Positions 49,807 through 61,844 of a stretch of 64,000 nt of DNA are shown in pieces. The DNA comes from Cladopsammia gracilis (lineage: Eukaryota; Cnidaria; Anthozoa; Scleractinia; Dendrophylliidae), in the NCBI GenBank assembly GCA_022457155.1, contig JAJGOT010000421.1, positions 359,501 through 423,500 on the forward strand, read 5' to 3'. Below the pieces are notes generated by a model. The model saw only the letters and a program-made list of their open reading frames with translations, searched no databases and had not been told where the DNA came from. A program made the translations under genes and the position numbers. Position 1 is the stretch's first letter; each line of letters starts with the position of its first letter.

Positions 49807-49842
<36 letters not shown>

Positions 49843-52800
49843 TGAAGGTGCTGCATTTGCTATGACATCGGCAAATGGTTAGACCTTCACGTGGCTCGGA
49901 TGACCACGTAGAAATGGCGGTCCCGTCTCCCATGGGGACGTAAAAGAACCACTGAGGACGTAACAAACCCTGGCTGTGACCACCCTCAGTGTCACTTGTT
50001 CGTGGGTGGGGTGGGCGAGATGAGATCAACAATGGACCGATAGTGGCTGCCTGCGGCGCCTTCATAAGCTGACTCATAAGTGTATGTAAAGCGCCATGAG
50101 ACGTGTGATATGTGCGCTATATAAGTCTCTGTATTATAAGTTCTCCAAAGTTCGAAGCGCTATGCACTGGTCAGCGGAATTACCAAGAAAGGATAACAGC
50201 CGATCAAGCGAGCGAGCGAGCGAGCGAGCGTGCGATCGAGTAAAACGTTTTACCAAATGCTACAACTCGTTTTACGCTTGGCGGAATCACTAGTTAAAAA
50301 TGGTGGATTCATTTTTCAATTAACAGTGAATGAGACAATAAAATAGGAGCGAAAGGAAATAGACATTTCAAGAAGCGTACATGTTTACTCTTGCGGCAAA
50401 CCCGCGAAATTCGAAGTTCTTATATGTATTTGACAACGTTTGCACAACAGGCAACAAGCTCCAGTTACAACCGCTCCGTCTTAGTTTATATTCAAACCTG
50501 TTCCAAGCTTCCAGATAGTGGGGAAAAGTTAAATAAGAGCGCGAATAAAACATAAAACGCTGAGGGCTTTTTCATGCCTGATGTAATACATAATTGCTTA
50601 TCACTGTACTTACTTATATGACCACTCCAAATTCATTGTGGACTGTTGTGAAAATCGCAGTAACATTTCTTGTTGCTAAAAAATAAACAAAGGAAGACTG
50701 TAGAAAATTACATGAAGTGACGAGCAGAAGGGTACTTTCTCTCACGTGATTGACGGGTATTGCCTGACTTTCTTCCTGCTTTGGTAGCATAGAACACTTG
50801 ACTATTTGATAATACACACTGCTTTATGCTGATGGCTCCAAGAGGATAAAACACTTTTCAAGGCAGGGGAGAGAGGGAGATTTGCGTGCAGGGTTCATCA
50901 ATAAAGGATTATGACTTCACTACTGAGTTATATAGTGTCACACTGAGTCAAGACTTTATATGCACCTCAAAATACCTTAACTTACTCCTTACACAATAGA
51001 ACACAATATTTACCTGAGGATTGGTTACTGCTGTACCGTCCTGAACTGTGACAACATTTTGTGTGGAGACCGTAGATTCACTGGAAGTACTCTAAAGTGG
51101 GGATTGAACAAATCCAACTGAATCATCTGCTCAGAGATAACCAGGACGGTACTTAATGACAGCACTTGGTTGGATTATCATGAGGTCACTGAGGAGTCTC
51201 AAAATAACTGCATTATGAAACTTTTGTAATACAGTTGAAGTTCTTCTTTCGACCACTCTTATAAGCGCCAAGTTCCCCTCAGCAACAGCAAAAAATAACA
51301 CGTGATGATTATTTTCACGCCAATTTCCACGCTTATCGCCTACCGTCAACGTGAAAGGCCGTTTTCAAGTTCGTCAACCAACATGAGTATTAACTTTGAT
51401 ATTTTGAACCTTCCTGCTGAATTGGCAACTCCCTTTTTTTAAGTTCAAACCATTATTCATTGTGTTCTATGTAAAATAACTGAAAAAATTTAAATTTACA
51501 CGTAAAAATAACGAAAAAGTAAGAAAGGAGCGAAGTGATGGTAAAATTATTACACGGAAAGGCTGCCACATTTTCACTAAATAACTTTCCAAAATGTCTT
51601 GAAATCTCTTTCCAAACCAAACTTTACTGGTAACACTTACTTTAGTTAATACTCTACAAAGTTTTTCTTGCATTTTATCTTCAGTTTGTGTGAACCTTTA
51701 ATATGCTAGTTACGACCACTTTTTCGAAATCCCGAGGTAGTAGTTTACGAGACCTTCAAGTGTATTCGCCAGTAATCTTGGCTTGCTTTCTTGTACAGCA
51801 CTCTTGCATATTGTAAATGGTTGAACCCAAAAGTATCAGTAGTCTATCGAGTGTGATAGTCCGGGCTAGTGTAGTTATGAAAAGAACTGTTGTTGTTGAC
51901 ATTCACTGACGTTTCAACAACCTGAGCGGAAGTCATCTTCAGAGTCATGTGAATTGCGAACCGTCAATTGATGGTATTAATGTCTGGTTGTTGCTGTCAT
52001 TAGTCAATTTAGCCATGTTATTGGCTGTTGAAACTCAAGTCTGATTGGTGCGTTTCGATCCGTGTATTGTCTGTATTGTTAGTGTAATTTCTGTCGGTGT
52101 ATTGTTAGTCAAATTTGTCAGTGAGTCAGTCTACTGTTTGTCTGTTCTGTTGACAAGTCGTTTGCAGGCCGCAGGTAACTGTTGGCATCTGTTCAGTGGT
52201 GTTTGTTTTAAGTAAGTAAACCAACTTTCTTGAGTGAGTTATTTGTATTAGTCCGTACTGTAAGTAACGAATTCGGCAGAGTCCCAGTCAATTCTGTGAT
52301 ACGTGTGTAAATGGTGTTCAGCAATGTGATATCTGCCAGTCTCACCGATGTGTGAGGCCTGGCAGCGGCTTACTAGACAGTCAGAAAAGGAATCTTACCA
52401 TTTTCTTCAACCTCCCTGGTAAACTGTATGTCAACGTTTTGTCTGTCAAGGTGTTCGTGAAAGGTGTCAATCTCGTCCTTGTGTACCGCGGTAAATGGTA
52501 TTTCTGGCAACGTAGTAACGCGGAACAGGCAGAAATAGCTATTTCGCCGGCACGGACCAGAAGACTGGGTCCGCTTAAGGGGAATACGTTGATCCAGGAC
52601 AAAACCGGAAGTTGCATGGAAACGAGGCCTACGGGCCCTAGCGGCTTCTGGCGGAAAAAACAAATGCGTTTTCGAAAAAGTTTCAAGATGGAGAAAGATG
52701 TCAAATTGAATCCCGAGGACATACCTGGTGCTTAGGTCAAAGATTCAGAAATTACCAAGTTAACAGTAAACTAGTTAAAATTCTGGTTAAAATGAATGAG

Positions 52801-55800
52801 AATGAAACCATGTCGGTAACAAGAAAGCCCTTTACGAAAGGTAAGTTTATTAGCAGTTGATTAAATACGAACAAACCAATCGGAAGATGCGATGACTTTT
52901 ATTTGTTTCCTGGCCTAGAGTCAAGAACCTAATTGCTATGCCTGATATTAGGGATAAAGTTTATGATCGTGACCCAAACAAAGTCTTCACCAAAACAAAA
53001 TTGGCTCAACTCAAGGAAAGTCGCTGTAAAGTGGACACGGCGCAAGATTACCTGGATTCCGCCAATTTCCTGTCGACGATTCGGCTTTTAATAAAGATTA
53101 TTCAGCTCTTCCAGTATTTGTACCTACCGATACTCTTGATTACCTTAAGGAGTGCTGTAAAACCACGAAGAAATCTCTTTCTACCGATGCTACTTCGGAA
53201 ATGTCAAGTTCAAAGGGTTTAAGATTATTGCCATTTGTACATGATCTTAAAGTATCTAAACCTGTTGATAGCAGGGCTTTGTGTTGGGCTTCTTACAAAA
53301 AATGTGTAAAATATAAAGTACATATGATTGTTAACCCGCTTGGAAAGCCGAAAATTACATCAGCCATGATGCTGAGTTGTGCTTCACAGCCGCAAATTTG
53401 TTTCTTCCGGGGGCCCCTAGGCCTCGCTTCCATGCGACTTCCGGTTTTTTCCTGGATCGGCGTATTATGGGTATGTTCATGAGATATGTATAGTTCTTCG
53501 TTCCGAATTTAAGTTATGGTCCTAGTAAGAACTAGACAACCTAACGACAAGGTATGCGGAAAGGTGTTAATTGTGATATTGTTGAAACCGTCCACCTTAT
53601 TGGCTAAAACGTGAAAATCTACCATCACTTCATCAGGTAGCGCGTTTAGTTCTCTCTAGTTTACTAATTGATTCCCTTTTAGTGAAAACTATTCTGAGTT
53701 TTAACGCAACAAAAATTCCATGTGGGAAACATGGAAAATTAGAAGCCTTTCTTGGCCATTGTTTTGGAGTCTCAGGATTGGATGAAATCTTGTAACACAA
53801 AAGAAACATCAGTTTAAAATAAAGTTTCGGTACATTTTATTTCAAAAACATGTTGTCCATAGGTTGATGTATTCTCAGTAAGAAAATGTAAAGCAAAATG
53901 CCGCAGAACAATAGAGGATTGCCTAGTTCTTACACGCATTGTTTCTTAAATCATTCTAGGTCAGCACTTGCTCGAACGCCAAAATTTTTATAATATAAAT
54001 TTTGAGATATTTACTTGTAGCAACTATTAGTTTCCGTGTACCTCTGCCCCCAGAGTTGGCAGCACTGCAGCTGATTTCAGCATGTGGGGTTACACGATCC
54101 CTTTTTTCCAAAAAAATGGTTTTGGGTTTTCGTATCTTGCGGTGTCGTACTTAGGTACTTTTATGAATATTGATCTTTTGTGATAACGAGTATTTAAATA
54201 AAGTGTACCCTGATAAGTTGATGGCAGTCTTGCAATAAACTGGCTATGAGGTCCTTGCTGACCTACAGGCCCCCGTATCTACACAGTTGTGTGTGTTTTT
54301 CTGGGTATTGTAGGCAGAATAGGTGTCGTCTACGTAGCGTAACCAAAGTGGTACTGTTTGTTTGTATGTGGCAAGGGCTCCTTACTCGATGCTCTGCATG
54401 GCAATTTAAGCAACAACAACAATGTGTTTGCCGTTGCACTGAAAATACGTCTATGATGTCGTCAGTCAGTAGCGGTGACAAGACAAGCCAAAGAGGTATT
54501 GTCTTCAATTTAGGACGCAAATGCACCGTTTTCAAAATTACCCCCCCCCCCCCCCCCCTCACTCTTGATCACATGTTAAAATAAGAACATTTTATCAAAT
54601 TATTTAGATTACATTCGAGTGCATATCAGTGAAAAACTGAATAATTTTCTCCATCTCAGTTGTACGGTTTATCTTAAGTTCAGTTCAAATTCAGAAGCCA
54701 CATACAATCAAATGACATACCTGAACTTGACCTGATGATGCATTGCGAATATGAAGTTCGTCATTAATGATACTCAACCTAAAATGTAAATAGTTGCTTT
54801 TAGTTCATTAAACCAACCCATAAATATAAAAAGAAATGGGTACAGCCTGTTGTTTTGACAAGAAAACATCAACACGGGTTGGTCTATTGAGACAACTCAA
54901 CAGAATAAGAGTTAGATGAAAAAACAATATAACTTGTTGTATTACAGCTGAACATCACTTACGCTTTTCCACCTGCAGATGGAACAGCAAGAAACACTCT
55001 TGCAAAAGATCTCAGCGTCTTGGAGTCTACACACAAAACAAAACCGTCATGAACACTGACTACAATAACAAGCTATGACACTCAAATTTTTATTATTCCT
55101 ACCTACAGTCTGCCGAAAAGCCTTAAAACACGCTGAAAGAAACCGATGCCGAAATATTGTGGCCAGTTTGAATTGGTACTTCATGGGAGAATAAAGTCAA
55201 ATTATAATATGCAATAACTGATGATAACATGACCTTACGCTAAGGTGTGAAATCCAGGGGCTTGAGAATGGCTAAACATACACAACAGTGTGATAATATG
55301 GTACTCAAATGACCTACTCCCTGCAGTAATAATCTAAGAACAATGAACACATTAGAGCTAATTTTGACGGTACAACCAAGGAGCTTCTCTGAAATAGTTT
55401 GAAATGGTATTACATTCTCTATAAGATATGAATTAGACATAAATTATTAATTCTTGAATAAGTAAGTATTAGTTCACTGTAGTTCATTCCTTCTCTTAGC
55501 ATAACTGCAACTTTTGACTGATCATCATTATTGGCCATTACAGTTATTCACACATCAATGTGTAAAACAGTGCTATGTTTACTTACTCTCTAGGAACAAT
55601 CCTCTGACAGCAAATGATAAACAAGTAGGCTAAATACAAAAACAAAAACTATTTAAAACTTTATATTGTTGCTTTTATGTACAGTCAAACCTCTATTAGC
55701 GGCCACCTCCCCATACCGGCCACCTCTCTACAACGGCCACCTCCCCATAACGGCCACCTCCCCATAACGGCCACCTCTTCATAACGGCCACCTCTCTACA

Positions 55801-58800
55801 ACGGCCACCTCCTCATAACGGCCACCTCCTCATAACGGCCACCTCTCCATAACGGCCACCTCCTCATAACGGCCACCTCCCCATAACGGCCACCTCCTCA
55901 TAACGGCCACCTCCCCACAACAGTCACCTCCCCACCTTCCCATAACGTACTGATCCAATCTTCTGATAACATACTGATCCAATCTTTAAAAACCTTGGCA
56001 TTTTAAAATTTCATGACATACACCTATTACAACTTGGCTTATTCATGTATTCCTATCAAAACCGTACTCTTCCTTTAAAATTTTATTGTAAATTTACCTT
56101 ACAGAGACAAATTCATTCATATAGTACGAGGAATTCCCACGCTTTTCGTCTACCTTTCTGTCGGACTAATATCAAACAATTTTCCGTTTTTTACCAAGGA
56201 CCCAAATTTTACAACTCCTTATCTAATGAGATCGTGAACTCGTCCTCCCCTGCCTCCTTTAAAAAAGCAATTAAGACGTTTATTTGTAATAAATATTAGT
56301 AATCTTATATAAATGTGTCAAATTAATCTTTCTGAGTTTTCCTTTTCATTTTGTAACTTTCCATTTATTTTATAATAATGTATCCGTCGTCATGATCATG
56401 TTCTTATTTTGTTAATGTCATCTTACAAAACTAAAGCTGAGGAGGCCTAATTAACATAAGCTTCATAGTTTCTTTTAGGCACCCTCGCCATTGTTACCTC
56501 TATTCTTCTTATATTAATGTGTTATTGTAGTATGGCAAATAAAAAAAAAATTAAATAAAAAAAAAAAAAATAACGGCCACCTCTCTACAACAGTCACCTT
56601 CCCATAACGACCACCTCCCAAAACAGCAACTTCCATATAACGGCACCTCCACAAAACGGCCACCTTCACATAACGGCCACCTCCACATAATGGCACCTCA
56701 CCATAATGGAACCTCCGAATACACCTCCCCACCTTCCCATAATGTCCACCTCCCCATAATCCCCATAACGGCTGCAAAATTGTGCCCAAGGTTGTAGGAG
56801 GTTCAACTGTAATGACAATTTCAATACTCTGTTTTAAACATGAACTAATTTTTCCACTTTGTAAATGCTGTAACAGAACTGAGAGTTCAGGCTCGGATCA
56901 CTTGTCAGAGATTCTGAATAAGAATACAGTGTTAGACTGTTCTTTTATCATTAATCCTTTGCCGCCTCCTGGAGAATCGGGCCATTTATCCTTGTTTTCC
57001 ACACCTCTCTTTGTTTTTCAATCGACTTTGCCTCTTGTGAGATTTCAATCCTAACCACACGCGTTCTCTTTTGAGAGTGACTGTGAACTGATTTAAATGG
57101 GATCATTTTATATGGTACAACAGAAGATAGCTTGGAAAACCTTCTAAGATTTTATGATGATGCAAATCCATTCCTTATAAGAAAAAAACTGATTGACCAA
57201 GAATAAGTGCACCTGCATATGCATGGTGCAGTTTCTTTTTAAAATTGTTTTTGTAGCACCGTGCCGGTATGATAGTGATGTCTCCCATTGTCATAAGTTA
57301 GTACATATGATGACTTACCAATGCAAGGCTAACATCAACTTTAAAACTTGACAAATCATGTTTGGTTACTGGTAGCTCATTTAAAAATGCAACTACAGAG
57401 AGTCTTGAGTGCTTCACAAAACTGTTCCGGCGCTCTGTAAGCAGAAACATTCATAAATCAGTCTCAAGTAACTATACCTTTAACCCTTTTTACTAACTGG
57501 GAAATAATTTTCTATTGGCAGCACTTAACTGTTTATAAGCGGACCTTGTTGTACATTGGATTTTACACCTCTTCAGTGGCTTCTTAGCAATATTCTGGAC
57601 AAACTCCATTTACCATGTTCTACAAAATGTTTGCAAATATCTGGACTGAATGCTTGAAATTATTTTTATTTTGGCCACGAAGGAGTACTGTGAATATCTG
57701 GAAAACTTTTGAGGAGTGTGAGAAAAATTAAATCATTGACTGAGATCATGCTGTAAATGTTTATCTCTGTTTGTCAAAAACATGTTGCTTTACTGCCACA
57801 GATTGGTCACAGAAACTTCAATTTTAACTTCCTTGCTTTTTAACTTCTTACCTTTTTAACTTCTTATTCTTAAAAATTGATTTTGCTTCAGGGAGACAGA
57901 ACTACCAAAAGCGAAATATTTCACTGACTGTTTTTGTTTTTATCATACCCCATACAGCATTCTGTTTCTTATCAAAGAACAATAGATTTCTGCCATGCGA
58001 TCACAACGACTGAAGTGATGATACTAAACTGCTTTTGATTTCTTCACATTTCACTGTACACGCATCACAATGGTACAAACAAGGCAATTACAATTTTCCC
58101 TTTGCCAGATGAACGGTGGAAGAACTAAACCAATAGCGTGTCTACAGGTTGACTCATGCTGCCTGCTCACTCGTCGCTCACTCTTCATGCTCAGGCGCTG
58201 CAAAAGCCCGTATTATGCAGGATAGTACCACAGCAAAGGCAGCAGCTTTTGGTCTCTTGGTTAGGATTTCAACATATACTACAGTGGATTCAGGGCTGTC
58301 ATTAGTACCTGGCAACCAACTTTTATGGCCGCAAATGTATCGATAATGACTAAAGGACAAGAACCATAAGAGGCTACCTTGAGTTAAGAAACTTTGACTG
58401 CCTACTTTTCCTGTCTAGACAGTTCCTTCAGCTCTAATAGATCCTCCTGTAATTAGACATCTTGCTGTCTTCTTAGGTGAGGTGTCAACAGCGAGTATCC
58501 ACTGCTTGTCTATTTACTACTCATAAAACTAGTCTGTAACATTACAAACTAAAAATTTACAAAAAGGATGGTATATACCTGGGTCAATGACTCGTTTCAT
58601 GTTTCTGCTATTTTTCATGTACTCCCCAAGAGATGGGCCCCTAGAAAAGAAGTTATAAGAAATAATTTATCAATAGCCTATATTTGTTTTTCATTTTTGG
58701 GGGCCTTCATTCATAACAGCACCTTTGCAAATGTCTTTGCAAATTTTAAACCAATCATCATTTGTAAGTTGTGAATATGCAAAGCATTGAACGAGGTATA

Positions 58801-61787
58801 CCTCACGAGGACAAATAATGCAAATTTTGACTCCTTCAGTCAGCCCATCATTCGCCTGTGAACATTTCTTGGTAATTCTGCTGACCATACATAAGGCTTT
58901 TGCATATATTTTGCCAGTTCCAAATGCAAAGAAATATAGAGTAGAGAATACTCGACCGCCGAAAAAGAGGACATGGTGAAAGCGCTGTTGTGATGTTTTG
59001 CATTTGGAGTCCTTTGATGGAACATTGAAACCAATCTGTAGACTTCAAATGAATTCTTCAACATAGATACACATTTTAACGCGTCTCTAAGTTGGTTAAG
59101 GTGTAGTCTTGCTGGACCGACGAACTGAATTTAAATCCAATATATATTTTTCTTTTTCCTTTCTTTTCTTCCATTCTATTTCTGTTTCGTCTTTCTTTCC
59201 TTTCATTGTGAAAGTGATGTATGTTGTTATTTTTTGTGTTTGAATACGTCCGTACTCACATCCTCTGCAAATTTGATAAATAATCTTTTATTTTATTTAG
59301 AGCGTTTCGTATTCATGAGTTGGTTCATAGGAGCCTTTCATTTTAGTTAACGTGTATCTGGATGTGTTTCTAGATTTACTGGCACAAATTTGTTAGTGGT
59401 CATTTTTAACATCATTGTTTTGTGAAGGAAAAAACCTTGTTAAATAAACAGCAGTTTTCAATTGAGTGTCGAAAGTAATTACACAATTGCTTTGGTTTTT
59501 CTTTGCTACGCTTAGTGATTGGCTAAAAAATCTCGCGCCACTTTCTCGACCAATCGAAGTAAAACCAAAACCAAACGTGACTTGCTCGCACGCGCTTTTC
59601 CGCGCTTGGCGCCGCCGACATGTAATTGCTTTGAGCTCTGATTGCTTCATTGGATTGTTTACGACTGCTGTGATTGGTCAGAGTAATTACTTTGGTTTTG
59701 GTTTTACGACACTCAATTGAAAACTGCTCTATTGCTTCAATGTCTACATATCATCGTTTCATTAATGGCAATGGTCACGAACTCAATTTTGTCAGAAATA
59801 CCCATAGAAAAGCTGCTATGTGCTGAGGTCATCCTGAGTAATCATCATTGATTACTCATCACCATCACCATGGTTATGACCCTCAGCTATGGTGATGCAA
59901 AACACTGATATGTGACAGGTCTGCAACATTTCAAACTACATGACGTGAGCTTATCTTACCTTTGACCACCGCGGTCTTTTGTCAGTGCTCCTGTATTCAC
60001 ACACATTGAGAATATTGCCTTTCAAAACAAGTTTAAAAGAAGACTTTAATATATTAACTAAAATAGACTACGAGCAGTCTCTCTTTCCCAGCTTAGTCCG
60101 TCGAGCGAGAAACGAAAAAACATTAGCGAACGGATAATGGCCGCGCGAAACTGGGGGCGAGGCAGGCGGCCATTATCCGTTCACTAAGGTTGTTTTCGTT
60201 TCTCGCTCGACGGACTAAGCTGGGAAAGAGAGACTGCTCGTAGTCTATAACTAAAATGATTTTGAATTCTGAAACAAACAATTATCTTTCAAATTTGGAT
60301 TACTATCAAAGTATCAATTAAAGAGCCTGGTTCAAATAATGAGTTTAGTGATGATTAAATTGTTGTTAAACGATCACTTTTGTGTGACCAAGTGACCACA
60401 AATCATGAAACGCACGAGCAGTTCATGCGCTTTTTTTGTTTGTAACAAAAATCATTTTCAACGAAAATAATTTTATGCAGATGTCACAGTATTGTGCAAA
60501 CCTTCTTGTGTATTACACTAGAATTAATGCTTCCTGGAAAATAGCTGCCATGCACCGCTAGTATGAGCTGCACATGTGGCACATGCACTATTGGCTACCT
60601 CAAACATTCTTTTATCATAGTATCTCATAGTATCTCACGAATAAGGTAGGAGCATATTTAAGTGGCTCAAAAGTCAACTTTAGTAATTAAAGAACAAGAA
60701 AGGAAGTATTTAAGGTTACAGTGTCCCTTCAGATCGAAAATTTATCGAAATTTTGTTTTTGGCGTCAAAATAAAGTTTACAGAATGAACTTTCATTCAAA
60801 AAAAAATTATCGAAAAATAGTGAAAATTGACAGAGAAATGACAGTATAACTTTTGTGGGCGGAGTTTGTTTATGAAGCGATATGTTTTTTTAAGCGCTGT
60901 TTTCTCAAAGTTAATTTTTCGCTTGTTGGGGACACTTTAAAGAGCTTCAACTCAAAGGAAATTTGTTCGATTTTCCTCAAATTTGGACAGAAGCTAGGCT
61001 AACATATAATCGACAAAAACGTGTCGGCGAATTTCTTATTTCCGAAAACTTTTTCGTCAAGAGCCATTTTCGTGCGATCATTCCAATTTTTTTTCTCCCT
61101 TTTTCGAAAATATTCTGTAACTTTTCACAACAATTGAATATGGGAAATCGCCGACACGTTTTTTAAGCGCTTCGTGTCCGGAAACCCGAGAACAAATCAA
61201 GTTAGCAAAATACAATAATCGCTTTGAGTTATAGCGTTTTAAAGCTGATTCGGACGTTCGAATTTAGACGTCGTAAAAAATTCGACAATTCACTTTATTA
61301 CCAAATGGTTTCTATATTTAGATAGCCAGCTCTATAAGCTTTAATTTGATATCTGGGTTTAGGTATGTTAAGTGTAATCTTAAGACACTAGAGCTGTTAT
61401 ACTGGAGACACCCCCGAAGGTACACTGTAACCTTAAGTGGCTCGACGGCTAAAAACAAGTAAATGATTTCAAACTGTACAAAACTTTCCATCATAAAAAT
61501 TGTATGGTTATAAATGATGTATGCGCTCCGAGGATTTGGAATACTGTTCCTTTGGAAATACGACAATCCAGTACAGTTTATCATTTAAGAAAAAACTCAA
61601 GACTTTTCTTTTTACTAAATTTATTGAGAGTGACTCTATGATATTTTTATTTTTTTAGATTCTAGTTTCTTAGGTATATTGTTAGTTTTTTAGTTTCTAA
61701 TGTTTCTTAGAGTGAATTTGTGGTTTTAGAGATAACTTTGTAAAGCACCTCGAGCAAATAGTGGATGTGTGCGCTATATAAATGAAC

Positions 61788-61844
<57 letters not shown>

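Larger units (their letters stand above)
55681..56812. mobile_element. Pogo/Tigger-like element, internally expanded
   Basis: The left end is TACAGTCAAACCTCTATTA and the right end is its approximate inverse (ggaggttcaactgta), with TA at the borders, as in pogo/mariner-type transposons. The inside has become a 17-bp minisatellite (ataacggccacctcccc) and hosts a LINE tail at about 55945-56571. No transposase remains. Confidence 0.65.

Noticed and set aside
49743..49815. A tRNA gene
   Set aside because: A and B boxes are present, but the anticodon stem does not pair well and a SINE body and tail follow.
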